64,000 bases of DNA from Staphylococcus sp. M0911 (GTDB lineage Bacteria > Bacillota > Bacilli > Staphylococcales > Staphylococcaceae): contig NZ_CP022881.1 of NCBI RefSeq assembly GCF_003491325.1, forward strand, positions 1,054,001-1,118,000, given 5' to 3'. Of the stretch, positions 11,212 to 21,300 are shown piece by piece. Below the pieces are notes generated by a model. The model saw only the letters and a list, made by a program, of their open reading frames with translations, had not been told where the DNA came from and did not search any database. The number at the start of each line of letters is the position of its first letter. The stretch's first letter is position 1. A program made the position numbers and the translations under genes.

Positions 11212-12060
11212 ATGACAAAAGTTTTTATTAATGGTGAATTCCTAGAACAAGAAGAAGCAAAGGTATCATATGAAGATAGAGGATATGTGTTTGGTGACGG
11301 TATCTATGAATACATTCGTGCATACGAAGGTAAGTTATTTACAATTAAAGAACATTTTGAAAGATTTTTAAGAAGTGCTAATGAAATTGGATTAGATCTG
11401 AATTATACAGTCGATGAATTAATCGAATTAGTGCGTAAATTATTAGAGGTTAACGGTGTTAAAAATGGAGGGATTTATATTCAAGCAACACGTGGTGCAT
11501 CACCACGAGAACATTCTTTTCCAACACCACCGGTAAAACCTGTATTGATGGCATTTACAAAGAGTTATGATAGACCGTTCGACGATTTAGAAAAAGGTGT
11601 CTATGCTGTTACAACAGAAGATATTCGTTGGTTACGTTGTGACATTAAAAGTTTAAATCTTTTAGGGAACGTTTTAGCTAAAGAATTTGCTGTGAAATAT
11701 AATGCTAGTGAAGCTATTCAACATCGCGGTGACACTGTTACAGAAGGTGCTTCAAGTAACGTCTATGCTATCAAAGATGGAAAAGTGTACACGCATCCTG
11801 TGAATAACTTTATTTTGAATGGTATTACAAGAAAAGTTATTAAATGGATTTCTGAAGATAAAAATATTCCATTTATTGAAGAAACGTTTACTGTTGATTT
11901 CCTAAAAAATGCAGATGAAGTGATCATTTCTAGTACATCAGCTGAGGTCATGCCTGTAGTTAAGATTGATGGAGAAGATGTCGGAAATGGCAATGTAGGT
12001 GAAGTTACGAGACAACTTCAAGATGGATTTAACGAATATATCAAAACACATAGTTTATAA
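11212..12060 (+). CDS. dat: D-alanine aminotransferase
   Basis: Class IV PLP transaminase, 282 residues, interconverting D-alanine and 2-oxoglutarate with pyruvate and D-glutamate for cell wall synthesis. Lys146 (in [10 protein letters not shown]) is the PLP lysine and Glu178 (in T-E-G-A-S-S-N) the cofactor-nitrogen partner, as in Bacillus D-amino acid transaminase. Its ribosome binding site GGAGGG lies inside the 3' end of pepV, so the two are co-translated. Confidence 0.95.
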   Translation: MTKVFINGEFLEQEEAKVSYEDRGYVFGDGIYEYIRAYEGKLFTIKEHFERFLRSANEIGLDLNYTVDELIELVRKLLEVNGVKNGGIYIQATRGASPREHSFPTPPVKPVLMAFTKSYDRPFDDLEKGVYAVTTEDIRWLRCDIKSLNLLGNVLAKEFAVKYNASEAIQHRGDTVTEGASSNVYAIKDGKVYTHPVNNFILNGITRKVIKWISEDKNIPFIEETFTVDFLKNADEVIISSTSAEVMPVVKIDGEDVGNGNVGEVTRQLQDGFNEYIKTHSL

Positions 12061-12411
12061 GTTGAATAATTATCAAAATTTCTCCAACTATCTCACTCTA
12101 AATATGTTATAATCTAAGTCAAAGTAGTTTTATAATTTTTAAACGAGCGGACTAGTAAAATGTGTCTTTTAGTTTCTCATTTTTAGTTGAAATATAATGG
12201 TAAAAATTATAAAATCTTCTATGAGTGATAAAAAATGAGGACGCAATTTTAAAGCGTATTTTTAGGGACAAAAATATAAAAATTAGCCAACTCACAAAAC
12301 TGTAAAATAAATTTAAACAAGCGTGTAGAAATGACTATACGGTTTCTATAAATTAGAATATATGGCTCTTGAAAAACATATTTCTGGAGCCATTTTCTAA
12401 TTGAAAGTGAG
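12061..12411 (+). ncRNA. Candidate structured leader or small RNA upstream of the YtmP gene
   Basis: A gap of about 350 bases without a convincing ORF. A perfect extended -10 (TGTTATAAT, 12105-12113) could start a transcript near 12120. Hairpins follow, including TAGAAA/TTTCTA near 12337-12360 and a terminal ATGGCTC/GAGCCAT stem (about 12362-12392) followed by TTTTCT. Promoter and terminator-like ends suggest either an independent RNA of about 270 nt or an attenuated leader. I do not recognise the family. Confidence 0.4.
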
Positions 12412-12420
12412 GTGAACGTG

Positions 12421-13212
12421 TTGGAGCAGTTTTATCAGTTAGGGTGGACATTAGATTCAGCTGGCGGTGCTTCTGGTGAAGCTTATATGGCTGAACAAGA
12501 TGGTCAGAAGTTGTTTTTAAAACGAAATACTAATCCTTTTATAGCAGCTTTATCTGCAGAGGGTATTGTACCTAAGTTAGTTTGGACGAAAAGAATTGAA
12601 ACTGGTGAAGTCGTAACGGCGCAACATTGGAAAAACGGTCGCGAATTAACAGCGAACGAAATGCAACAGCCTAGAGTAGCCAAAATACTGAAAAAAATCC
12701 ATAATTCTAAACCATTATTGACCATGCTAAAAAGAATGGAAATGGAACCAATTACACCAGATATTATGCTAAATAAAATTAATGCATCTCTTTCAAGAGA
12801 AGTTTTAACACATCATGTTGTTAGAAAAGCATTAACGTATTTAGAAGAGCATATACCTAATTTAGATTCAAGATTTTTCACTGTTGTACATGGTGATGTC
12901 AATCATAATAACTGGCTTTTATCAGATCGTGATGAGCTATTTTTAGTAGACTGGGAAGGTGCAATGATTGCAGATCCTGCTATTGATATTGGCATGCTGC
13001 TTTACAACTACGTTCCTGAAAATAAATGGTCTAAATGGTTTGAAACATATGGTGTTCAAGAAAGTTTAAATCTAAACAAACGTATGAAGTGGTATACGGT
13101 TATTCAATCTATTGGTATGGTTCAATGGTATGAAGAACAAAAACGTTTTAAAGATATGAATACATGGCTTGAATTTTTAAATGAAGTGATGAATAGCAAC
13201 TTATTTATATAA
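12421..13212 (+). CDS. YtmP-like phosphotransferase (choline/aminoglycoside kinase fold)
   Basis: About 263 residues with the kinase-like motifs [11 protein letters not shown] (catalytic loop) and L-V-D-W-E-G-A (metal-binding loop). The substrate is unknown; the fold includes choline and aminoglycoside kinases but nothing here points to resistance. Possible starts are GTG 12412, GTG 12418 and TTG 12421. The ribosome binding site GAGGTGA at 12409-12415 fits the last two best, and I use TTG 12421. trmB follows in 13 bases, as in B. subtilis ytmP-ytmQ. Confidence 0.8.
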   Translation: MEQFYQLGWTLDSAGGASGEAYMAEQDGQKLFLKRNTNPFIAALSAEGIVPKLVWTKRIETGEVVTAQHWKNGRELTANEMQQPRVAKILKKIHNSKPLLTMLKRMEMEPITPDIMLNKINASLSREVLTHHVVRKALTYLEEHIPNLDSRFFTVVHGDVNHNNWLLSDRDELFLVDWEGAMIADPAIDIGMLLYNYVPENKWSKWFETYGVQESLNLNKRMKWYTVIQSIGMVQWYEEQKRFKDMNTWLEFLNEVMNSNLFI

Positions 13213-13225
13213 GGAGAAATTGAGT

Positions 13226-13870
13226 ATGAGAGTTCGCTACAAACCTTGGGCGGAAGATTATTTGAAAAACCATCCAGACTTAGTTGACATGGATGGTTCG
13301 CATGCTGGGCATATAGATGAATGGTTTGAACAAAAGCAACCGATTTATATTGAAATTGGCTCAGGAATGGGGCAATTTATTACAACACTTGCCGCACAAC
13401 ATCCAGAAATTAATTTCGTGTCAATGGAACGTGAAAAAAGCGTCATGTATAAGGTATTAGATAAAGTTAAAGAACAAAACTTATCTAATCTGAAAATGAT
13501 TTGTAATGATGCGATAGAACTTAACGAATACTTTAAAAATGGTGAAGTTTCAAGAATTTATCTTAATTTTTCTGATCCATGGCCTAAAAAACGTCATGCT
13601 AAAAGAAGACTTACATATCATACATATTTAGCACTATATAAACAGATTTTAGTTGAAGACGGAGAAATCCATTTTAAAACAGATAATAGAGGTCTTTTTG
13701 CGTACAGTCTAGAAAGTATGTCTCAATTTGGCATGTACTTTACAAAGATGAATTTAAACTTACATGAAGAAGATGACGAAGATAATATTTTAACAGAATA
13801 TGAACAGAAATTTTCTGAAAAAGGTTCTAGAATCTATCGAATGGAAGCTAAATTTCATAAAAATATATAA
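13226..13870 (+). CDS. trmB: tRNA (guanine-N7)-methyltransferase TrmB
   Basis: A 214-residue SAM-dependent methylase that modifies G46 of tRNA. The SAM loop is E-I-G-S-G-M-G-Q-F; the family signature [11 protein letters not shown] is near residue 115-125. AAGGAG at 13211-13216 selects the ATG at 13226 rather than the TTG six bases earlier. Last gene of the YtmP-trmB pair, followed by a strong terminator. Confidence 0.95.
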   Translation: MRVRYKPWAEDYLKNHPDLVDMDGSHAGHIDEWFEQKQPIYIEIGSGMGQFITTLAAQHPEINFVSMEREKSVMYKVLDKVKEQNLSNLKMICNDAIELNEYFKNGEVSRIYLNFSDPWPKKRHAKRRLTYHTYLALYKQILVEDGEIHFKTDNRGLFAYSLESMSQFGMYFTKMNLNLHEEDDEDNILTEYEQKFSEKGSRIYRMEAKFHKNI

Positions 13871-13872
13871 TG

Positions 13873-13912
13873 AAAAAGACAAGCACCTTAACTGGTGCTT
13901 GTCTTTTTGTGT
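13873..13912 (+). terminator. Terminator after trmB
   Basis: Perfect 15-bp stem 13873-13887 with 13894-13908, loop TTAACT; the stem ends in a T5 tract. Confidence 0.93.
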
Positions 13913-14045
13913 GAATCAAAGATGTTCAGAGTCGTCACGGTATTTAACCATAATAGAGCAATGTCAATTATTGCTAATGTCCTAAAAATATTATAGATTA
14001 TAATTAAGGTTGACTGTTTCAAGACTAAAATGGGGAAGTGATTTG

Positions 14046-14882
14046 ATGAGGTTAGGTGCATTGACAATAGATGATATAAATGGAGGCAATACGCATATAG
14101 ATGGTGGCGCGATGTTTGGTGTTGTACCCAAACCACTTTGGACAAGAAAATATAAAGTAAACGACAAGAATCAGGTTCATACGCCTACGCATCCAATTCT
14201 TATTCAACACCCAGACTACAATATTTTAATAGATGCAGGTATTGGTAATAATAAATTAACAGATAAGCAAAAAAGAAATAGTGGTGTTACACAAGAAAGT
14301 TTTATTAAAGAGGAATTAGCATATTTTGGATTGACACCAGATGATATAGATATGGTCTTAATGACTCATTTACACTTTGACCATGCTGCGGGACTTACCA
14401 ATGAACATGGGCATACACTATTTAAAAATGCTACACACTATATTCAACAAGATGAATGGCATGAATTTTTAGCACCGAATATACGTAGTCAGGCGACGTA
14501 TTGGAAGGAAAATCAAGGAGATTACGAAGAAAAAGTTATTTTATTTAAAGATAACATCGAACCAGTTCCAGGTATTAGAATGATACATACAGGTGGACAT
14601 AGTAATGGACACTGTATCATAACTATTGAAAGCGAAGGGCAAAAAGCAGTACATATGGCTGATATTTTCCCAACCTTAGCACATCGTAATCCATTATGGG
14701 TTACAGCATATGATGATTACCCAATGACATCGATTGAAGAAAAGGAAAGATGCATTCCTTATTATATTTTTAATGATTATTGGTTCTTGTTTTATCATGA
14801 CGAGGAATACTTTGCACTTAAATTTGATTTAGATAAACACAACGTTAAAGAGACAGTTAAACGTGCATATAGACAATATTAA
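14046..14882 (+). CDS. Metallo-beta-lactamase-fold hydrolase, YtnP-like
   Basis: A 278-residue MBL-fold enzyme. T-H-L-H-F-D-H-A-A-G supplies the H-x-H-x-D-H zinc ligands and H-T-G-G-H-S the distal histidine. B. subtilis YtnP is a quorum-quenching lactonase, but other members have different ester or lactone substrates, so the activity is inferred. GGGGAAGTG at 14032-14040 picks the ATG at 14046 over TTG 14010. A TATAAT is at 13999-14004, with a weak -35. Confidence 0.82.
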   Translation: MRLGALTIDDINGGNTHIDGGAMFGVVPKPLWTRKYKVNDKNQVHTPTHPILIQHPDYNILIDAGIGNNKLTDKQKRNSGVTQESFIKEELAYFGLTPDDIDMVLMTHLHFDHAAGLTNEHGHTLFKNATHYIQQDEWHEFLAPNIRSQATYWKENQGDYEEKVILFKDNIEPVPGIRMIHTGGHSNGHCIITIESEGQKAVHMADIFPTLAHRNPLWVTAYDDYPMTSIEEKERCIPYYIFNDYWFLFYHDEEYFALKFDLDKHNVKETVKRAYRQY

Positions 14883-14893
14883 ATCAATGAAAA

Positions 14894-14957
14894 AAAGGTT
14901 ATAGCTTTGTTCAAGAATCTCAAAATTGAGGCATGAACTTACTATAACCTTTAATTT
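14894..14957. terminator. Bidirectional multi-part hairpin
   Basis: Outer 11-bp stem 14894-14904 with 14942-14952; inner GTTCA/TGAAC and CTCAA/TTGAG pairs lie inside the loop. A and T runs flank it. It separates convergent genes. Confidence 0.75.
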
Positions 14958-14974
14958 TTATATAAATGTGTAAT

Positions 14975-15292
14975 TTATAACTCTATAATATTTAATACTT
15001 CACCTGAATAGGCATCTGCATAAAAATCATAATCTACGAGTTGTCCATTTTTAGATGCAGTTATGCCACCGAGATAAACTGGTTTGTGAGCATTAATGTT
15101 AGGATCATTAAGAGGTTGATGTACGATATAAGAGCCTTTAACGTCCATAAAATATGTTTTAACTTCATTTAATAATTTATCGGGATTATAATATTTTTTC
15201 TTAGCTAGGTATGTAATGACACCAGCTGAAATGATTACAACCGTACAAGCACCTATGATAGATAAATTTTTACAATTTAAACACTTCATCAT
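14975..15292 (-). CDS. Small membrane protein of unknown function
   Basis: A 105-residue protein. A Cys-x2-Cys pair (M-K-C-L-N-C) lies just before one hydrophobic helix (residues about 10-25), followed by a soluble C-terminal part ending G-E-V-L-N-I-I-E-L, loosely like a PepSY fold. GGGAG precedes the ATG at 15290-15292 by about 5 bases; the next ATG codon is also possible, while an earlier in-frame ATG at 15308-15310 overlaps the ribosome binding site. Monocistronic and convergent with the YtnP gene. I assign no function. Confidence 0.65.
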   Translation of the reverse strand: MMKCLNCKNLSIIGACTVVIISAGVITYLAKKKYYNPDKLLNEVKTYFMDVKGSYIVHQPLNDPNINAHKPVYLGGITASKNGQLVDYDFYADAYSGEVLNIIEL

Positions 15293-15374
15293 TGTATCTC
15301 CCTTTTTCATAATTCATATTATTAGTTTACCATAATGAAGATGATATAATAAGTTATAAGGAGTGAAGCGTTAA

Positions 15375-16451
15375 ATGACTATAAATGAAAGTAAAACAAT
15401 AGATAGAATACAGCATCTTACTGAATTACATGGTGCGCCAGGTTTTGAAGATGATATTAAAGCATATATGAAAGATCAAATGACGCCATTTGTGGATGAG
15501 TTTATAGAAAACAGAATGGGTGGCTTTTTTGGAGTGAAAAAATCAGCTAAGCCGAATGCAAAACGTGTAATGGTAGCTGCACATATGGATGAAGTTGGTT
15601 TTATGATTACACATATTACAGAAAATGGTATGATCCAATTTACAAATCTTGGTGGCGTTGCTAATGATATTTGGCAAGGACAAAGGCTCAAAGTAAAAAA
15701 TCGTAACAACGAAGAAATTACAGGAGTTGTATCTAATATCCCAAAACATTTTAGAACAGGAAACGAAGTTGTTCCACAAATTAGTGATTTAATGTTAGAT
15801 ATTGGTGCGACATCGGCTAATGAAGTGAGACAAAGAGGTATTGAAATAGGCGATACGATTGTACCAGATACTACATTCACTCAATTATCCAAGTATCGAT
15901 TTAGTGCTAAAGCATGGGATAATCGATATGGTTGTCTCATCGCGATTGAGATATTAGAATTATTGAAAGACATCGAGTTAGATGTAGATTTATATGTAGG
16001 GGCAAATGTACAGGAAGAAGTTGGGCTACGTGGTGCTAAAGCATCTGCTGAACTTGTACAACCAGATGTTGCATTTGTAGTTGATTGCTCTCCAGCAAAT
16101 GATATTAAAGGTCCTAATCAGTTGTCTGGTGCGTTAGGGGAGGGGACATTGATTCGTATTAAAGATGGAACAATGATTCTTAGACCATCATTCAGAGATT
16201 ATTTACTTCAATTAGTCAATCAATATGATATTCCTCATCAATATTATATGTCTCCAGGCGGAACTGATGGGGGCGAGATTCATAAAGCGAATACAGGAAT
16301 TCCTACAGCCGTTATAGGTGTCTGTGCACGTTACATTCATAGCACAGATGCTGTATTTGATATTAGAGATTACTTTGCAGCAAGACAACTATTAAATAAA
16401 GCAATCGTAAATTTAAATGAAACACAAATTGAAACATTACAATATTATTAA
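15375..16451 (+). CDS. M42 family aminopeptidase (glutamyl aminopeptidase/YtoP-like)
   Basis: A 358-residue dinuclear metallopeptidase forming large tetrahedral shells in this family. Metal and catalytic motifs in order: A-A-H-M-D-E-V-G, A-W-D-N-R-Y-G-C, Q-E-E-V-G-L-R-G-A, V-D-C-S-P-A-N-D and P-G-G-T-D-G-G. AAGGAGTGAAG precedes the ATG. An extended -10 TGATATAAT sits at 15342-15350. It is followed at 15 bases by the thioredoxin-like gene, as in B. subtilis ytoP-ytpP. Substrate preference is inferred. Confidence 0.9.
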   Translation: MTINESKTIDRIQHLTELHGAPGFEDDIKAYMKDQMTPFVDEFIENRMGGFFGVKKSAKPNAKRVMVAAHMDEVGFMITHITENGMIQFTNLGGVANDIWQGQRLKVKNRNNEEITGVVSNIPKHFRTGNEVVPQISDLMLDIGATSANEVRQRGIEIGDTIVPDTTFTQLSKYRFSAKAWDNRYGCLIAIEILELLKDIELDVDLYVGANVQEEVGLRGAKASAELVQPDVAFVVDCSPANDIKGPNQLSGALGEGTLIRIKDGTMILRPSFRDYLLQLVNQYDIPHQYYMSPGGTDGGEIHKANTGIPTAVIGVCARYIHSTDAVFDIRDYFAARQLLNKAIVNLNETQIETLQYY

Positions 16452-16466
16452 CTAACAGGAGTGAAG

Positions 16467-16781
16467 ATGATGTTAAAACTAGAATCAGAACAACAATTTG
16501 AAGAATTAAAACAAGACAATACGGTATTTGAATTTACTGCTGATTGGTGTCCAGATTGTAAAGTTATTGAACCTGAATTACCACAATTAGAAGAAAAATA
16601 TTCCTCGTTTAAATTCGTCTCAGTAGATCGAGATCAATTTATAGATATTTGTATTGATAATGGTATTATGGGAATTCCGAGTTTCTTAGTTTATAGAAAC
16701 GGTGAATTGCTAGGAAGTTATATTAGTAAAGAAAGAAAATCCATCGAACAAATCGATACATTTTTATCACAATATATTTAA
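16467..16781 (+). CDS. Thioredoxin-like protein, YtpP type
   Basis: A 104-residue thioredoxin fold with the redox motif W-C-P-D-C (in F-T-A-D-W-C-P-D-C-K) and the cis-proline G-I-P-S-F. The P-D centre differs from the G-P of canonical thioredoxin, so it is probably a specialised reductase. AGGAG at 16457-16461 fits the ATG at 16467 or the next codon at 16470; the GTG at 16461 overlaps it. Confidence 0.85.
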   Translation: MMLKLESEQQFEELKQDNTVFEFTADWCPDCKVIEPELPQLEEKYSSFKFVSVDRDQFIDICIDNGIMGIPSFLVYRNGELLGSYISKERKSIEQIDTFLSQYI

Positions 16782-16880
16782 TTGATTAGTTGAAAAATAT
16801 ATTTAAAAACCTGTTTTTTTCTGTTACTATCCATTGTTTTATTGTAAACTATTAAGAGGTGCGAAATAGGAGTGTTATAG

Positions 16881-17741
16881 ATGAATGTCTTTCAAATGAG
16901 AGATAAAATTAAACAGCGTTTAAACCATTTAGACGTCAATTATAAATTTGATCGTGAAGACGAAACATTAAGAATTTATAGAAAAGACAATCATAAAGGT
17001 GTCACAATTAAACTAAATGCTATTGTCGCAAAATATGAAGAAAAAGAAGAAAAAATAGTCGATGAAATTATTTATTATATAGACGAAGCTATTGAACAAA
17101 TGGCTGATCAAGGGCTCGAACAACTAAAAGATATTCAAATTATGCCAGTAATCCGTGCTACAAGTTTCGACAAGAAGACTAAAGAGGGCAATGCTTTCAT
17201 TTTTGAACATCACACCGCAGAAACAAATATTTACTATGCATTAGATTTAGGTAAATCTTATCGACTCATAGATGAGAGTATGTTAGAAACATTAAATATG
17301 ACAAAGCAACAAGTGAAAGAAATGTCTTTATTCAATGTTAGAAAGTTAAACAATCAATATAGTACAGATGAAGTTAAGGGTAATATCTTTTATTTTATTA
17401 ACTCTAATGATGGCTATGATGCAAGTCGTATTTTAAACACATCATTTTTAAATGACATTCAAGATCAATGTGAAGGTGAAATGTTAGTAGCAGTGCCTCA
17501 TCAAGATGTATTAGTTATTGCGGATATTCGTAATAAAACAGGCTATGATGTTATGGCACATTTAACTATGGAATTTTTCACTAAAGGTCTTGTGCCTATC
17601 ACGTCACTATCATTTGGTTATGATAAAGGTCATCTTGAACCTATATTCATTTTAGGTAAAAATAATAAACAAAAAAGAGACCCAAACGTGATTCAAAGAT
17701 TAGAAGCAAATCGTAAAAAATTTAATGATAAAAATAAATAA
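16881..17741 (+). CDS. DUF1444 protein, YtpQ-like
   Basis: A 286-residue cytoplasmic protein of the DUF1444 (UPF0354) family, without catalytic motifs I can name. TAGGAGTG precedes the ATG. It is followed 14 bases later by ytpR and then by the FtsK/SftA gene, the same order as B. subtilis ytpQ-ytpR-ytpS, suggesting co-transcription. No function is known to me. Confidence 0.8.
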   Translation: MNVFQMRDKIKQRLNHLDVNYKFDREDETLRIYRKDNHKGVTIKLNAIVAKYEEKEEKIVDEIIYYIDEAIEQMADQGLEQLKDIQIMPVIRATSFDKKTKEGNAFIFEHHTAETNIYYALDLGKSYRLIDESMLETLNMTKQQVKEMSLFNVRKLNNQYSTDEVKGNIFYFINSNDGYDASRILNTSFLNDIQDQCEGEMLVAVPHQDVLVIADIRNKTGYDVMAHLTMEFFTKGLVPITSLSFGYDKGHLEPIFILGKNNKQKRDPNVIQRLEANRKKFNDKNK

Positions 17742-17755
17742 AAAGGAGAAAAAGT

Positions 17756-18358
17756 ATGAATTTATTTTATAACCCCAAAGGTGTAGGAGACGTTGCTTTC
17801 TTACAAATTGAACCTTCAGAAGGTGAATTTAATTATAGAAAAAATAACGATGTTGTAGAAATTACTAAGGAAGATGATAACCAAGTAGTTGGATATAATT
17901 TCTTCAATATTTCAAATCACATTCAAATTGAGGGTAATGGTCATATCAAATTAACTGAAGATATTGTGGAACAATTACAACAAATGATAAAAAATAATGG
18001 TTTCACATATGAATTGAATGCAGATTTATCACCTAAATTTGTAGTTGGATACGTTGAAACTAAGGAAAAACATCCTGACGCAGACAAATTAAGTGTTCTA
18101 AATGTCAATGTGGGGAATGATACATTACAAATTGTTTGTGGTGCTCCAAATGTTGAACAAGGCCAAAAAGTGGTTGTTGCAAAAGTTGGTGCAGTTATGC
18201 CAAGCGGTATGGTAATTAAAGATGCAGAACTTAGAGGCGTTGCATCTAGTGGAATGATTTGTTCTATGAAAGAACTCAATTTACCAAATGCACCTAAAGA
18301 AAAAGGCATCATGGTATTAGATGATAGTTATGAAATTGGACAAGCATTTTTTGAATAA
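17756..18358 (+). CDS. ytpR: YtpR family tRNA-binding-domain protein
   Basis: A 200-residue protein whose C-terminal half (about 90-200) is an EMAPII/Phe-RS-beta-type OB fold: [16 protein letters not shown] and [10 protein letters not shown] are typical. A stand-alone relative of the N-terminal domain of PheT. RNA binding is inferred. AAGGAG lies 8-9 bases before the ATG. Confidence 0.9.
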   Translation: MNLFYNPKGVGDVAFLQIEPSEGEFNYRKNNDVVEITKEDDNQVVGYNFFNISNHIQIEGNGHIKLTEDIVEQLQQMIKNNGFTYELNADLSPKFVVGYVETKEKHPDADKLSVLNVNVGNDTLQIVCGAPNVEQGQKVVVAKVGAVMPSGMVIKDAELRGVASSGMICSMKELNLPNAPKEKGIMVLDDSYEIGQAFFE

Positions 18359-18378
18359 TAAAGGAAGGTAGTGAAAGT

Positions 18379-21300
18379 ATGAGCTGGTTTGATAAATTAT
18401 TTGGCGAAGATAATGATTCAAATGAAGATATATTGCGCAATAAAAATAAAAGACGCCAGGCAAATCAATCGAATGATACTAATCATGACTCATTACTGCC
18501 ACAAAATAATGATATCTATCATCGTCCAAAAGGGAAGTTTCGCTTTCCTATGGAAGGTTTTGAATCAGGAAATGCGGAGTCTGAAAACACAACTACTCAA
18601 GATGTGTACCAGTCTAATGTCAATCATGATATAGAGGAATTTCGTACTCAAGACAATAAAAGACATCGTCGTAGAAGAAATCATGGCAATGATGATGGTA
18701 TTGCTGATTCTAGTTATCAATCTAAGGGTTACCAATCTAGAAAGAAAAAAGATTCCAACCCTTATACTACGACATCAACACACCGTCAAATTTCTCCTAC
18801 ATCACTTGGGAGTTCAAGTACGAATAATCATAAAACATCATCCAATACGCAACCTAGAATGAAGTTACAATCAGAGCGATTTAAATCAAACTATAAGACT
18901 CAATCTGAGTATACATATCACAAAAGTGATTTTAGAGCATCTGAAGTACCATCTGCTATTTTCGGTACTAAACAAAGACGTCCAATTGAAAATGGTGTTA
19001 TACCGCCTAAAGATGGTGAGAAAAGTAGCGCACATGTAACGGAAGATAATCGAAGTGATAGTGATAAGTTAAATAGTAATTCAAGAGAGGTTTCATCCGG
19101 TTATAAGACACAATCTCAACCTGAAAAACAAAAGTCACAAGAAATAAATCATAATACTTTTAATAATGATTTATCTACAGATGATGAAAATGTAAAAACA
19201 ACGACTACACCTAATCATTCTAAAAAAGATAATACAATAAATATTAATAATATCTATGCATCACAAATTGTCGAAGAAATTCGTAGAGAACGTGAACGTA
19301 AAGTCCTTCAGAAACGTCGATTTAAAAAGGCATTACAAGAAAAGAGACAACAAAATCAAGAATCTAATGAAGATAGTATCCAAAAAGCAATAGATGAAAT
19401 GTATGCTAAACAAGCTCAGCAATACGTAGGTGATAGTTCATTAGACATTGATGATCAAGAAGAATTTAAAGATAGCACTGAGAATATAAATAGCGATGTA
19501 GATAAAAATGTATCAAATGACGCTACTGAATTAGACATAGATAACCAAGAAAAATCTGAACATCACTATAATTACGAAGAAATAGATTTAAGCGATATCA
19601 CTCAAAGACACGAAGTAAATCATGATGATGTTACGGTTTCTGACGCTGTCAATCACGATTCTGATATTGAAAATGATTCAGCTCAAGGTAGAGATGAGTA
19701 TGCTTTAACAGATAGTACAGTTGAAGATGGAAAAGTGAATCAAGAATTTGAGTCCAACACGCAAAATTTTGACAGTGGATACAGAGATTTTGAAACGAAT
19801 GATAACACATCTAAATCACTTAATAACGTTGATGATGCAGATTATCGTGAAATAGATGAAAGTATCCCATCATCAAATCATGTAACTTCAGAACCAATGT
19901 CATCGTCACAAGAATTGAGTGAATCTCAACAAAAACCTAATGAGCAACAATGGCAACAAAGAAGCGGACATAATGCTGTTACACAAAGTGTTGATCATGA
20001 AACTGAATATGCTAAGAAGCGTAAACGTCAATCCGATATAAAAAGTGAAACATCATCAGAACCAGATAGCGCTTCAGAAAATCAAAGTGACTCAACTGAA
20101 AATAATGACGAGACTTCTAATGATAATACAAGTATGTCATCAACTAAGCCAATGGATATGGTTAGTTCATCAGAACATCAATATGAGTCAATGAGTCCTT
20201 CAGATGATGGTAGTCATCTAGACAGTCTTTCACATCATTCAACATCTGAATCAATACAATGTAGTACTAAAGAACAAGTTGAATCAAATTCTGAAAATAC
20301 AAGTAGTTCAGATAAACAATCCAACTCACTACAAGCTCAGCAATCTCGTTCACCTAAGAAGCGTGTTACAGGTGGTAAACCGTTTAATGTTGTAATGACA
20401 CCATCAGATAAAAAGCGAATGATGGATAAGAATAAAGGTAAAAGAGTTAATGTTCCTGAATTAACGCCAGAAGATAAGAAACAAGCAACTCATTCTAGCG
20501 AAGATACTAAGTCAACATCATTGTCACATCATACTAGTACATCGGAGCCGTTTTCTAATCAGGAAGCAAGTCATTCTTCTGAAAGTGTTCAAACGAGTCA
20601 TTCAACACCAATTACTCATTCTGAATCTGAAGATACAGTGACTACAGAAACAAGTCATTCCGATGAAAATCATTCTGTGATAAACAAACAAAATAGTTTA
20701 TCACATGCTAATGACAGTGAGTTCACAAATAATCATCAAGATAATAGTCAAATTGAAATGAATGAACATCATAAGAAACAGACGCCAAATCATTCAGAAG
20801 AAACAGAAGTACAAAAGCCTACAATTCGAAAAGGGCCTAATATTAAGCTGCCAAGTTTTGATTTACTTGAAGAACCCGAGCCGCATGAAGTCAATGAAGA
20901 ATGGATCGATGATAAGAAACAAGAATTAAACGATGCATTATATTACTTCAATGTGCCAGCTGAAGTGCAAAATGTCACTGAAGGTCCAAGTGTGACACGC
21001 TTTGAACTGTCAGTTGAAAAAGGTGTAAAAGTATCAAGAATTACTGCATTACAAGATGATATTAAAATGGCGCTAGCTGCCAAAGATATTCGTATTGAAG
21101 CACCAATACCAGGAACTAGCCTTGTTGGTATTGAAGTGCCTAATCAAAACCCAGCTAAAGTGAATTTGAGATCAATTGTAGATTCAGAACAATTTAAAAA
21201 CGCAGAATCTAAATTAACAGTTGCCATGGGATATCGAATTAACAATGAGCCATTGTTAATGGATATAGCGAAAACGCCACATGCCTTGATTGCAGGTGCT

